From: Burkholderiales bacterium
Lineage (GTDB): Bacteria > Pseudomonadota > Gammaproteobacteria > Burkholderiales > Burkholderiaceae_C
Length of the DNA: 64,000 nt
Direction: 5' to 3'
NCBI GenBank assembly: GCA_016000265.1
Contig: JAECRL010000004.1
Location: forward strand, 9,850-73,849
Shown here: positions 25,273 through 33,105 of the stretch, in pieces
How positions within the stretch are numbered: position 1 is the first letter of the stretch
Layout of the letters: the number at the start of each line of letters is the position of its first letter
Position numbers and translations under genes: made by a program
The notes under the pieces: model-generated
What the model saw: only the letters and a program-made list of their open reading frames with translations
What the model was told of the DNA's origin: nothing
Database searches by the model: none

Positions 25273-26433
25273 TCACAGGAAGCGCGAGGCCAGTTCCTTC
25301 ATGATCTCGTTGGTGCCGCCGTAGATGCGCTGCACGCGCGAGTCGGCCCACAGGCGGGCGATCGGGTATTCCTTCATGTAGCCGTAGCCACCGAAGAGCT
25401 GCAGGCATTCGTCGATCAGCTTGCACTGGTTGTCGGTGATCCAGTACTTGATGAGTGCTGCGCGGTCCACGCCCAGCTCGCCCTTGAGGTGGGCGACCAT
25501 GGCGGCGTCCACCAGGGCGCGCGAGGCCAGCAGCAGGGCCTGGCACTCGGCCAGCTTGAAGCGCGTGTTCTGGAAGCTGAAGATGGGCTTGCCGAAGGCC
25601 TTGCGCTCCTTCGTGTACTCCAGCGTGACCTTCATGGCGTACTCCATGGCGGCGATGCCGGCCAGGGCCACCAGCAGGCGCTCTTGCGGCAGCTCCTGCA
25701 TCAGCTGGAAGAAGCCCATGCCCTCTTGCTCGCCGATCAGGTTGTGCTTGCTGACCACCACGTCGTCGAAGAACAGCTCGGAGGTGTCTTGCGCCTCCAT
25801 GCCGATCTTGTCGAGGTTGCGGCCACGGCGGAAGCCCGGGGCTTCGTCCGTCTCGACCACGAACAGCGAGATGCCTTGCGCGCCGGCGTCCTTGCTGGTC
25901 TTGCAGACGACGATGACCAGGTTGGCCAGCTGGCCGTTGGTGATGAAGGTCTTGCTGCCGTTGATGGTGTAGGACTCGCCATCGGCGGACTTCTGCGCGT
26001 GGGTGCGCACGCCCTGCAGGTCGCTGCCGGTGCCGGGCTCGGTCATGGCGATGGCGCTGATGAGCTCGCCGGTGGCCAGCTTGGGCAGCCAGCGCTTCTT
26101 CTGCTCTTCGGTGCCGTAGTGCAGGATGTAGGGCGCGACGATGCCAGAGTGCAGCGAGCCGCCGAAGCCGCCGATGCCGGCTTCGCCCTGGGCCAGCACC
26201 AGCGCGGCTTCGTGGCCGAAGTCACCGCCGCCACCGCCGTACTGCTCGGGCATCGAGGCGCACAGGAAGCCGTTGGCGCCAGCGTCTTCCCAGGCCTGGC
26301 GGTCCATCATGCCCTGGGCGCGCCAGGCTTCGTCTTTCGGCTGCCATTGCTCGGTCATGAAGCGCTTGGCCGACTCGAACACCATGGTGTGTTCTTCGGT
26401 CATCCAGGCGGGGGCAAAGTTTTGAATGGGCAT
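25273..26433 (-). CDS. Acyl-CoA dehydrogenase
   Basis: A 386-residue FAD enzyme for the first step of beta-oxidation. It shows AMTEPGTGSDLQG (FAD/substrate loop), TFITNGQLANLVIV, the FGKPIFSFQNTRFKLAE segment and the C-terminal QIYGGTNEI-type motif (RIYGGTNEIMKEL). The position holding the catalytic Glu of medium-chain enzymes (YEGT) is Gly here, so the base probably sits elsewhere, as in long-chain and isovaleryl-type members. The ATG at 26433 with a GAGGAGA ribosome site is chosen over an upstream start at 26514. It is the first gene of the operon, divergent from a TetR regulator. Confidence 0.9.
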   Translation of the reverse strand: MPIQNFAPAWMTEEHTMVFESAKRFMTEQWQPKDEAWRAQGMMDRQAWEDAGANGFLCASMPEQYGGGGGDFGHEAALVLAQGEAGIGGFGGSLHSGIVAPYILHYGTEEQKKRWLPKLATGELISAIAMTEPGTGSDLQGVRTHAQKSADGESYTINGSKTFITNGQLANLVIVVCKTSKDAGAQGISLFVVETDEAPGFRRGRNLDKIGMEAQDTSELFFDDVVVSKHNLIGEQEGMGFFQLMQELPQERLLVALAGIAAMEYAMKVTLEYTKERKAFGKPIFSFQNTRFKLAECQALLLASRALVDAAMVAHLKGELGVDRAALIKYWITDNQCKLIDECLQLFGGYGYMKEYPIARLWADSRVQRIYGGTNEIMKELASRFL

Positions 26434-26502
26434 GGGGGTGTCTCCTCGATCCGTGTCGGGTTGGGTTCGTTTTCGGGCACCACGACATCGGCCACCGCCA
26501 TT

Positions 26503-26520
26503 CGGTAATTTCAATTACCG
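26503..26520. promoter_or_regulatory. Palindromic operator candidate upstream of the acyl-CoA dehydrogenase
   Basis: CGGTAAT-TTCA-ATTACCG, a perfect 7-base inverted repeat with a 4-base centre, 70 bases before the dehydrogenase ATG. It is AT-rich against a GC-rich background and lies where promoter elements are expected. The binding protein is unknown; the nearby TetR regulator is one candidate. Confidence 0.5.
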
Positions 26521-26618
26521 TTGGTGTAAACCCTGAATTCCAGCGAGGAATCGGCTGCGACAAGCGCCTGACGCCCTGGGAACCAGCCATGCATCGTGGT
26601 GCACAACGGGTGCTGATG

Positions 26619-26634
26619 TTGACGTTAACGTCAC
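26619..26634. promoter_or_regulatory. LiuR-type operator in the beta-oxidation/TetR intergenic region
   Basis: TTGACGTTAACGTCAC differs at one base from the perfect palindrome TTGACGTTAACGTCAA found at 44161-44176 in front of the carboxylase operon next to liuR. It lies about 95 bases before the TetR start and 186 bases before the dehydrogenase start. I infer that LiuR also binds here. Confidence 0.6.
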
Positions 26635-26665
26635 AGAAGGGCAAGGGGGCTTCACCAAAATTTGC

Positions 26666-26677
26666 GAACGACCGTTC
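26666..26677. promoter_or_regulatory. TetR-type operator candidate
   Basis: GAACGACCGTTC, a 12-base inverted repeat with a 2-base non-pairing centre, 50 bases before the TetR gene start, in the AT-rich part of the divergent region. The size and position suit autoregulation by the adjacent TetR protein and control of the divergent beta-oxidation operon. A second half-site-like CGTTCCGAAC follows at about 26692. Confidence 0.5.
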
Positions 26678-26727
26678 ATTTGGTACGATTTCGTTCCGAA
26701 CCGGAAAGCCCCACTGCCCTGCGCTGC

Positions 26728-27375
26728 ATGCAAGCCCCCAGCCCCCGAACCACCCCACCCACGACCTCCGACGAGCGCCGCGCCGCGCTCGGCAGCATGC
26801 GAGCCGACACACTCCACCGCATCGAGCAGGCGGTGCTGACGCTGTTCTCCAGCCGGGACTTCCACGAGGTCACGCTGCTGGACGTGGCCAAGCAGGCGCG
26901 CGTGTCCCTGCAGACCATCTACAAGTACTTCGGCAGCAAGGAGGTGCTGGTCTACGCCATGCTCGACGTGATGCTGGGCCGCCTGGCCGAGCGCATGATC
27001 GACCACCTGCAGGGCATCGACGACGCGCGCGAGCGGCTGCGCAAAACCTTCTGGGTCACGCTGGACTACATGGACAAGCACCCGGCGGTGATGCTGCTGC
27101 TGTTCACCGCGGTGCCGGTGTCGCGCCACCAGAACATCCGCATCTACGAGAGCCCGGAGCTGATGCAGGCCTTCATGGGCGTCTTCAAGGACGGCCAGGC
27201 GCGCGGCGTGCTCAACCGGCGCGTGTCGGCCAAGATCCTGCTGGACGTGTTCATGGGCATCATCGGCCGGGTGGTGCTCATGCACATCGTGCGACGCGAG
27301 AAGCAAACGCTCATCGACCAGTTCGACGAGCTTTTCCACATCGTGTGGCGGGCGCTGTCAGCCGACGAGGGCTGA
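26728..27375 (+). CDS. TetR family regulator, probably of fatty acid catabolism
   Basis: A 215-residue repressor. The N-terminal helix-turn-helix is typical (LTLFSSRDFHEVTLLDVAKQARVSLQTIYKYFGSKEVL). The rest is a helical ligand-binding domain without recognisable signature. It is transcribed away from the acyl-CoA dehydrogenase/thiolase/FadJ operon, with three palindromes between. The layout suits an acyl-CoA-responsive repressor comparable to PsrA or FadP of other proteobacteria, though identity with either is not established. The ATG at 26728 is preferred; an in-frame start at 26662 would cover the operator. Confidence 0.85.
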   Translation: MQAPSPRTTPPTTSDERRAALGSMRADTLHRIEQAVLTLFSSRDFHEVTLLDVAKQARVSLQTIYKYFGSKEVLVYAMLDVMLGRLAERMIDHLQGIDDARERLRKTFWVTLDYMDKHPAVMLLLFTAVPVSRHQNIRIYESPELMQAFMGVFKDGQARGVLNRRVSAKILLDVFMGIIGRVVLMHIVRREKQTLIDQFDELFHIVWRALSADEG

Positions 27376-27395
27376 GGCGCCCTCGCCGGCGGCGG

Positions 27396-28151
27396 TCACA
27401 GCCGAACGGCCTTGCCCACGAAGAGGATGGGGCCCGAGGGGCGGTTGTACGGCGAGCCGCCTTCGGGCTCCAGGGTCAGCTCGAACAGGGTGCGGTCGGC
27501 CAGGCCCGGCAGCTGCTTGACGGGCACGACCACCACCTGGCCGGGTTTGACCAGGCCCAGCGAGGTCGGGCCCTGGGCGCCTTCCGGCTTGGTCCAGAAC
27601 TGCATGGTCTTGCCCGCGGGGATGACGGCGCCCTCGCCGACCTGAACCAGGCGGATGGCGTCGGTGCCCACCGTCTCGACCACCCAACCGGCGGACTTGT
27701 CGGGCGATTGCAGCACGGCCAGGTAGCGCGGGGCCTGGGCGACCACCTCCCCCGAGCTCGCGCCCGGCAGGGGCCCGCGCAGGAGCAGCACCGCCATCAC
27801 CACCGCCGCGGCCAGGGCGCCGCCGCTGAGCAGGCGCCAGAAGCGCACGCTCGACCACACGGCGTCGTTGGCCGCTTCCTGGGCGACGTCGCCGTCCCCC
27901 CGTGGCGGGGCCGCCGCCACCGGGGTCGACAGCCGAGCGGCGATGCGCGGCCACAAGCCGGGCGGCACGGCCACGGGCGGCAGGCGCCGGGTCAGCCCCA
28001 GCAGGCGGTCCTGCCAGGCGTAGACCTCGCCGCGCAGGGCGGTGTCGGTGGCCAGGGCGGCGTCCATGGTGCGTTTTTCTTCGGCACCCAGGGTGCCCAG
28101 GACGTATTCACCCGCGTTGGCGGTGCGTTCCTGAGGGTCTTGCAAATTCAT
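27396..28151 (-). CDS. RskA-like anti-sigma factor
   Basis: A 251-residue membrane anti-sigma factor. The cytoplasmic N-terminus has the zinc-independent anti-sigma domain (ANAGEYVLGTLGAEEKRTMDAAL...VYAWQDRLLGL). One membrane helix follows (LLSGGALAAAVVMAVLLL). The periplasmic RskA C-terminal domain has LVQVGEGAVIPAGKTMQFW and ends EPEGGSPYNRPSGPILFVG. The start overlaps the sigma stop by ATGA (28148-28151), so the pair is coupled. It would hold the SigK-like sigma factor inactive until a signal triggers regulated proteolysis. Confidence 0.92.
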   Translation of the reverse strand: MNLQDPQERTANAGEYVLGTLGAEEKRTMDAALATDTALRGEVYAWQDRLLGLTRRLPPVAVPPGLWPRIAARLSTPVAAAPPRGDGDVAQEAANDAVWSSVRFWRLLSGGALAAAVVMAVLLLRGPLPGASSGEVVAQAPRYLAVLQSPDKSAGWVVETVGTDAIRLVQVGEGAVIPAGKTMQFWTKPEGAQGPTSLGLVKPGQVVVVPVKQLPGLADRTLFELTLEPEGGSPYNRPSGPILFVGKAVRL

Positions 28152-28720
28152 GAGAGGCACTCCTTCAGCGCCAGCAGGCCGCGTCGGATCCAGGACTTCA
28201 CCGTGCCGATGGGTTTGCTCAATCGGGCGGCGATCTGGTCGTGCGTGTAGCCTTCGACGTAAGCGTCGATCACGCACTGGCGTTTGGGGTCGTCCAGCTG
28301 GGCCAGGCAATGGGCCAGCGCGGCTTCGTCGTGGGGCAGGTCCTCGGCCTGGGGGGCCGCCACCGCTTCGGCCACGGCCTGAAAGTCGTCACCCAGCGAG
28401 ACCTCGTGGCGCACCTTGCGGACCTCGTCGAGCGCGCGGTGGCGCGCGACGGTGTAGATCCAGCCCCGGCCCGAGCCCAGCTCACGCTGGAAGCTGCCGG
28501 CGCGCTGCCAGACCTGCATGAAGGCCTCTTGCAGCACGTCTTCGGCCTGTTCGCGGTCGCGCACGATGCGCAGGATCACGGCCAGCAACCAGCGCGATTC
28601 ACGCTCGTACAGGGCCTTGAGGGCGAATCGCTCGCCCCGCGCGCAGGCCTCCAGGGCCGCTTCGTAATCGAAGTCATCCGGGCGCCGCTCGGGGGGCGCG
28701 GCAGAGGTCAACTGGTCCAT
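28148..28720 (-). CDS. ECF sigma factor, SigK-like
   Basis: A 190-residue extracytoplasmic-function sigma factor. Region 2 has DREQAEDVLQEAFMQVWQRAGSF and WIYTVARHRALDEVRK; region 4 has VIDAYVEGYTHDQIAARL and the helix-turn-helix KPIGTVKSWIRRGL. It is followed at once by an RskA-like anti-sigma gene, the arrangement of SigK/RskA. Four CATCC-N15/16-(C/G)CGTA sites in the window, one before a fasciclin gene, are candidate targets. A weak CATCC box lies upstream of the gene itself (about 28769) but lacks a good second box. Confidence 0.92.
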   Translation of the reverse strand: MDQLTSAAPPERRPDDFDYEAALEACARGERFALKALYERESRWLLAVILRIVRDREQAEDVLQEAFMQVWQRAGSFQRELGSGRGWIYTVARHRALDEVRKVRHEVSLGDDFQAVAEAVAAPQAEDLPHDEAALAHCLAQLDDPKRQCVIDAYVEGYTHDQIAARLSKPIGTVKSWIRRGLLALKECLS

Positions 28721-28771
28721 CGTTTGTGATCAGGCTGGGATCGAGGGGGCCGTCCACCTCGACCCGCTGGA

Positions 28772-28787
28772 TGTGCCACGTGTCACA
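28772..28787. promoter_or_regulatory. Near-palindrome upstream of the sigma gene
   Basis: TGTGCCACGTGTCACA, symmetric at 14 of 16 positions, about 50 bases upstream of the sigma start and between it and the end of the DUF4394 gene. No T-tract follows, so it looks more like a protein-binding site than a terminator. The binding protein is unknown. Confidence 0.4.
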
Positions 28788-28821
28788 CATCACATCGGGT
28801 CGGGGCTTGCAGTGCGACGGA

Positions 28822-29763
28822 TCAGTCCTGGTACAGGGGCACCGCGATGTCGATGACGACTATACCGGCGGGCAGCGCACCGCGGGGGGTGGCCTTGCCC
28901 GTCAGGAGGTCAAGCTTGTGCAGGATGGCCACCCCATCGGCGCCCACGGTGGTCACCAGCGCGCGGTTGCCTCGGGTCACGCCATCGCGCACGCTGCTGT
29001 GGATGTCGAATCCGCTGAGGGCCGAGGCATCCAGCGTGAGCTTGCCGGTGGACACCAGCGAGCCGGCGTTGGGGGGCGATTGCAGCGCGACCTGGTCGAG
29101 CGCGGCGTCCAGCACGAACAGGGTCGTGGCCGTGGTCGTCGCGCTCAGGTCGTTGTTGGTGTAGGCCGCGCCCACCACGCCCAGCGCGGGCGTGCCGGCG
29201 GTGTAGTTCAGGGCGCCATCGGTGAGGGTCACGCCCCCGGCGTTGACGTTGTGGCGCAGGTTCTGGCCGGTGTTGCTGACGATGCGCAGGCGGTCGGCCG
29301 CCGGGTTGAAGTCGACACCAAAACGCGTGCCCTCCAGGGCCGGCCCGATGCGGTTGACCAGGGTGGCCACGGCCGAGGTGGTGTCCAGGGTGTAGACGCC
29401 GCCGGCGTCGCCCACGCCATACAACAGGCCGTCCTGCACGCGGTAGTCGATGCCCACGAGGCGGGTGTCGACCTGCAGGCCGTTGACGGCCCCGATGACG
29501 CGGGCCTTGCGGGGCTGCTTTTCGTTGAAGCAGACCAGTCGGCCGTCGTCGGTCAGGGCGGCCACGGACAGGGCGCGATCGGCTTCGTCATGGTGATCGT
29601 GATCACGCGGGGAGGCCGCGGGCTGGCCGCTGGCGCACAGAGGCGTGTGGGGCGCGCGGGACGCGTCGGCCTGTGCCGACAGGGCGCAGCCCGCCAGGAT
29701 GAGGGCGGCGGCCAGGCGAGGCAAGGACGGGCGGGGACGGGGCGAGGCGGTGAGCGGGTTCAT
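28822..29763 (-). CDS. Exported DUF4394 domain protein
   Basis: A 313-residue secreted protein with an N-terminal signal (LAAALILAGCALSAQA). The mature region is a repeated beta-propeller-like domain (DUF4394): LVGIDYRVQDGLLYGVGDAGGVYTLD, RFGVDFNPAADRLRIVSNTGQNLRHN, and YTAGTPALGVVGAAYTNND. A His/Asp-rich stretch (DHDHHDE) near the mature N-terminus could bind metal. Its function is unknown. It lies directly upstream of the sigma/anti-sigma pair and has a SigK-like promoter. The ATG at 29763 carries an AGGAGA ribosome site. Confidence 0.88.
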   Translation of the reverse strand: MNPLTASPRPRPSLPRLAAALILAGCALSAQADASRAPHTPLCASGQPAASPRDHDHHDEADRALSVAALTDDGRLVCFNEKQPRKARVIGAVNGLQVDTRLVGIDYRVQDGLLYGVGDAGGVYTLDTTSAVATLVNRIGPALEGTRFGVDFNPAADRLRIVSNTGQNLRHNVNAGGVTLTDGALNYTAGTPALGVVGAAYTNNDLSATTTATTLFVLDAALDQVALQSPPNAGSLVSTGKLTLDASALSGFDIHSSVRDGVTRGNRALVTTVGADGVAILHKLDLLTGKATPRGALPAGIVVIDIAVPLYQD

Positions 29764-29803
29764 GCGGGTCTCCTGGGTGGGTGCACGATGGGATGCCCCT
29801 TCA

Positions 29804-29831
29804 CTACGGCGCGAGGGGCCCAAACGGATGC
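29804..29831 (-). promoter_or_regulatory. SigK-like ECF promoter for the DUF4394 gene
   Basis: On the minus strand GCATCC is followed after 16 bases by CCGTAG, ending 40 bases before the DUF4394 ATG. The spacer is one base longer than in the other three sites. Both boxes otherwise fit the shared pattern. Confidence 0.5.
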
Positions 29832-29894
29832 AGCGGGCGCCACATCCGTGACGAAACCCTCAAGTCACGCCGCACAGCGACCGAAATCCCGGAC

Positions 29895-31124
29895 GTGATC
29901 TCCGAAGCCCCCTCTTCCCTGCCCATCGACGCGCCCGCCGCCCACAGCGGGCCGGATCGCGGCGCACGCAGCCTGCACACCCTGCGCTCCAAAGCCCCGG
30001 TCAGCGACACGGAGCTGGCCACGCAATGCGTGCTCGACACCGCGGCGCGGGCGTCCACGGCCACCTTCATCTACCCGGGCGTGTGGCTCGCCATCACCCT
30101 GGCCACGGGGGCATCAAGCCAGTGGCCCTGGCTGGTGTGGGGCAACGCCGCGGGCCTGTTCGCCCTGTCGCTGATGCGCTTCCTCTTCAACCGCGACCTG
30201 GCCCAGCGCCTGGCGCGGCGGCCGCAAACGGCCAAGCGGGTGTTCCACTCGCTGTCGCTGGTCAGCGCGCTGTACTGGGGCACGCTGACCGCGACCACGT
30301 TGGTGCTGGCGCCGGCGGCGCCCGTGTCGTGGGCGATGCTGTCGATGACGGCCACGATGTGCGCGGCCGGCAACACCATGCTGGGCTTCAACCCGGTGCT
30401 GCGCTACCCCTACCCGCTCATGCTCATGCTGCCGGTCGTCGTCGTGCAGGCGCTGCAGCCCACGCGCGAGAACCTGCTGATGCTCGGGCTGGAGCTGGTG
30501 TTCATGGGCTTCCTGGTGCGCTCCTCCGCGCTGGTCAAGGCCGACTACTGGAATGGGCGCCAGGCCCAGCGCCTGGCGGAGTTGCAAGCGCGCGAGCTGG
30601 AACTCGCCAGCCTGACCGACGGCCTCACGCAGATCCCCAATCGCATCCACTTCGACCGACAGGTCAAGTACGAATGGTCAAGGCAGTGCCGCCACGGCGG
30701 GCACCTGTCGCTGCTGGTCGTGGACCTGGATCACTTCAAGAACATCAACGACTCCTTCGGCCACCCCTTCGGCGACACCTGCCTCAAGCGGGTGGCGCAG
30801 GCGCTGCAAGGCGCATTCGGGCGCTCCACCGACTTCGCGGCGCGCTACGGGGGGGAGGAGTTCGTGGTGCTGCTGCCCGACACCGACGAGGCGGGGGCAC
30901 AAGCGGTGGCCAAGCACCTGCTGGACGCCGTGCGCGCCCTGAGCCTGGACGCCGAAGGCATGGAGGTGCGGGTGACCTGCAGCATCGGCCTGGCCAGCAC
31001 GCGGCCACGCCACGATCAAAGCCCGCATGCCCTGATCCGGCGCGCCGATGTGGCGCTCTACGATGCCAAACGAGGCGGTCGCAACCGCGTCGAAGTGGCC
31101 CCTGCCGACCTCACAGCAGGATGA
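29895..31124 (+). CDS. Membrane diguanylate cyclase
   Basis: About 409 residues from the GTG at 29895. The first part has around five or six hydrophobic helices (TFIYPGVWLAITLATG through LMLMLPVVVVQAL), then a short linker helix and a full GGDEF domain: DLDHFKNINDSFGHPFGD and the active site GGEEF. It should make c-di-GMP from two GTP. Start choice is uncertain: ATG codons at 29781 and 29793 are in frame but lie almost on the divergent DUF4394 start. It is separate from the two EAL proteins at 6-10 kb. Confidence 0.85.
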   Translation: MISEAPSSLPIDAPAAHSGPDRGARSLHTLRSKAPVSDTELATQCVLDTAARASTATFIYPGVWLAITLATGASSQWPWLVWGNAAGLFALSLMRFLFNRDLAQRLARRPQTAKRVFHSLSLVSALYWGTLTATTLVLAPAAPVSWAMLSMTATMCAAGNTMLGFNPVLRYPYPLMLMLPVVVVQALQPTRENLLMLGLELVFMGFLVRSSALVKADYWNGRQAQRLAELQARELELASLTDGLTQIPNRIHFDRQVKYEWSRQCRHGGHLSLLVVDLDHFKNINDSFGHPFGDTCLKRVAQALQGAFGRSTDFAARYGGEEFVVLLPDTDEAGAQAVAKHLLDAVRALSLDAEGMEVRVTCSIGLASTRPRHDQSPHALIRRADVALYDAKRGGRNRVEVAPADLTAG

Positions 31125-31251
31125 TGTCGTCGTAGCAGGTCATCGCGTCGTCGGCGTCGTCCTGGCTCTGCCAGCCCAGCTTGGGCCAGCCCCCTGCGTG
31201 CATGCAGGCAGCGAAGAGTTGCTCGGGTTGGGTGCATTGAGACGGGTTCAT
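31111..31251 (-). CDS. Small 46-residue protein, unknown
   Basis: A short frame starting MNPSQCTQPEQLFAACMHAGGWPKLGWQ and ending in an acidic tail (DDADDAMTCYDDIILL), with three cysteines. An AGGAG ribosome site lies at the right distance. Its last 14 bases overlap the convergent cyclase gene. The clean start and unusual composition favour a real small gene; I know no family for it. Confidence 0.45.
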   Translation of the reverse strand: MNPSQCTQPEQLFAACMHAGGWPKLGWQSQDDADDAMTCYDDIILL

Positions 31252-31467
31252 GTCGTGCTCCTGGCCGGTTTCTCGTGGACATCCACGCACACCCATGGTG
31301 ACGAACACGCGCCGCGGCGCACGCAGGGCATTCACCGGGGTGCGGGCCAGGGCGTGAATTTTCGGCCCGCTTGAATGCGGGGGTGGGCGCGGATCGGCAC
31401 CGGGTATACGCCCGAAAAGGGGGCAAACCACCCTGTTGTTGCGCGGCGCGCTGCCGATAAACAGCAC

Positions 31468-32208
31468 GTGACCACCTCGCCCCCCACCGACGCCATGCAA
31501 GCTGACGTCCACCTCGCCCCCGACACCGTGCTCGACACCGTGCTCGACCCCGCGCTCGACGCCCTGGCGCGCCTGTCCGCGCTCGCCCTGAGCGCCTGCG
31601 CCCAGCGCCCCCCGGAGGCGCAGCAACAAACCCAGGCCGACCTGCACACCGTGGAGCAGGCCTTGCTCGAGAACCAGCAGCGCGGCCACCGCCTGCAGAC
31701 CCTGGCCCTGAGCGACGCCCTCACCGGCCTGAGCAACCGCGTGCACTTCGAGCGCGCGCTGGCGGCCGAACTGGGCCACGCCATGCGCATGGACAGCCCC
31801 TTCACCCTGCTGCTGCTCGACCTCGATGGCTTCAAGGCCATCAACGACGGTTTCGGCCACGCCGCGGGCGACGAGGTGCTGCGCGAAGTCTCACAGCGCA
31901 TCACCCAGCAGATGCGCCAGGGCGACGTGCTGGCCCGCCTGGGTGGCGACGAGTTCGGCATCGTCATGCGAGACGGCAGCGACGACGAGGCCAAGGCGCT
32001 GGCGCGGCGCATCGTCAAAGCGGTGTCGCACCCGATCACGCTGAGCAGCGGCGACGTGGTGGGGGTGGGCGTGTCGATCGGGCTGGCCGCCTACGCCGAC
32101 AGCATCACCAGCGTGCGGACCTTGATGGGCCACGCCGACCAGGCCCTGTACCAGGCCAAGAAACAGAACGAACACCGCTGGAAGATGTTCGTGGGGATGC
32201 GGGCCTGA
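31468..32208 (+). CDS. Soluble diguanylate cyclase
   Basis: About 246 residues from a GTG at 31468 (an ATG at 31495 is also possible). A short N-terminal helical segment with a DTVLDTVLDPALD repeat is followed by a coiled-coil-like linker and a complete GGDEF domain: DALTGLSNRVHFE, LDLDGFKAINDGFGHAAGD and the intact LGGDEF site. No sensor domain or membrane helix is visible. It is predicted to synthesise c-di-GMP in the cytosol. The upstream 200 bases contain no gene other than the small convergent-side frame at 31111-31251. Confidence 0.85.
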   Translation: MTTSPPTDAMQADVHLAPDTVLDTVLDPALDALARLSALALSACAQRPPEAQQQTQADLHTVEQALLENQQRGHRLQTLALSDALTGLSNRVHFERALAAELGHAMRMDSPFTLLLLDLDGFKAINDGFGHAAGDEVLREVSQRITQQMRQGDVLARLGGDEFGIVMRDGSDDEAKALARRIVKAVSHPITLSSGDVVGVGVSIGLAAYADSITSVRTLMGHADQALYQAKKQNEHRWKMFVGMRA

Positions 32209-32228
32209 ATGGCCGCCCCCACCCTGGG

Positions 32229-32516
32229 TTAACGCTCCGCCTTGCCTGACTTGTCTTGCTTGGCTGGCTGCACCATGGCCGGGCGAACGGCCTGACCTGG
32301 CGCCAGCTTCGCCGCGGCGCTGGCGGCGTACACCGGCGGCTTGGCGTCACGCGGCGCCTTCAGGCAAGAGCGCATGAACTCGGCATAGGCGTCACCGGAC
32401 AAAGCCTGGTCCGTTGCCTGGCGCGTGCACGCCTGCAGCGTCTCCTGGCGGAAGTTGCTGGCCGAGGCGCACAGCGCCCAGCCGCCCAGAACGATGGCCA
32501 TCAGCGCACGTTTCAT
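32229..32516 (-). CDS. Small exported protein with a PsiF-like repeat
   Basis: A 95-residue protein with a signal peptide (ALMAIVLGGWALCASAS). The mature part begins with one QACTRQATDQALSGDAYAEFMRSCLK unit, close to the PsiF repeat (paired Cys about 20 residues apart with G-x-x-Y/R-x-x-FM), then an Ala/Lys-rich tail. PsiF proteins of enteric bacteria are phosphate-starvation induced and of unknown function. Whether that regulation holds here cannot be seen. Confidence 0.7.
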   Translation of the reverse strand: MKRALMAIVLGGWALCASASNFRQETLQACTRQATDQALSGDAYAEFMRSCLKAPRDAKPPVYAASAAAKLAPGQAVRPAMVQPAKQDKSGKAER

Positions 32517-32623
32517 GGTGGGTCCCCGATTGATTGGTTGTGAGCCGCATTGGGCCCGCGGTTCATGACAAGTCGCTACGTGCCCAGGTGAGCTGCCCCC
32601 CCCGCTCCATCCATGCCCTGCCA

Positions 32624-33103
32624 TCAACCCGGCGCGGGGTCAGCGTGGGTCAAAAGCTCAACACCCGGATTCAGTTCAGCGTCTGCCCTGAGCACGGCGA
32701 ACCGAGCCGCCTCACCTTTGGCAAAGGTCATCGCAACACGTTCGCCCTCGGTGCCGGGTGGATGCAAGAACTCGCAGCGCAACACAAAGGCGCCGGCAGG
32801 CAACGAGACAGGCACCGTTTCAGCGATGCCGCCGATCTCCACGGCGCCATCCGGAGGAACCTCGAAGGGCACCTCCACCACCCTGATGGCGTCGTCGCGA
32901 ATGGGGCCCATCCGATCCGCCACGCTCACCTCAACCACATGCGCCCCCGCCTCCACCAGGGTTCGGAACGACACACTGCCTGGCCGCCAGGCAAAGCCCT
33001 GGTCGACATGCCTGTCCGTCCAATCGTTGAACGGTTGCTTGATGGACGAAACGAAGACGGCAAGCTGCGAATAAGCAACATCAAAACCCATTCTGGCTGC
33101 CAT
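32624..33103 (-). CDS. ComJ-like immunity protein of the Rhs nuclease
   Basis: A 159-residue cytosolic protein two bases after the rhs stop, with a TTGGAG ribosome site before the ATG at 33103. Features such as FDVAYSQLAVF near the start, QGFAWRPGSVSFRTL, and the beta-rich IRVVEVPFEVP and VSLPAGAFVLRCEFL match my memory of ComJ, the inhibitor of the NucA nuclease in Bacillus. The preceding Rhs protein ends in a NucA/NucB domain, so toxin and immunity families fit each other. I take it as the specific antidote. Confidence 0.8.
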   Translation of the reverse strand: MAARMGFDVAYSQLAVFVSSIKQPFNDWTDRHVDQGFAWRPGSVSFRTLVEAGAHVVEVSVADRMGPIRDDAIRVVEVPFEVPPDGAVEIGGIAETVPVSLPAGAFVLRCEFLHPPGTEGERVAMTFAKGEAARFAVLRADAELNPGVELLTHADPAPG

Positions 33104-33105
33104 CG

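Noticed and set aside
28772-28787. A terminator at the TGTGCCACGTGTCACA palindrome
   Set aside because: There is no T-tract on either side and the stem is short with mismatches; it is kept only as a possible binding site.
28720-28790. A SigK-like promoter for the sigma gene itself
   Set aside because: A CATCC box is present on the minus strand, but the box 15 bases later reads ACGGCC, too far from CCGTAT to count.
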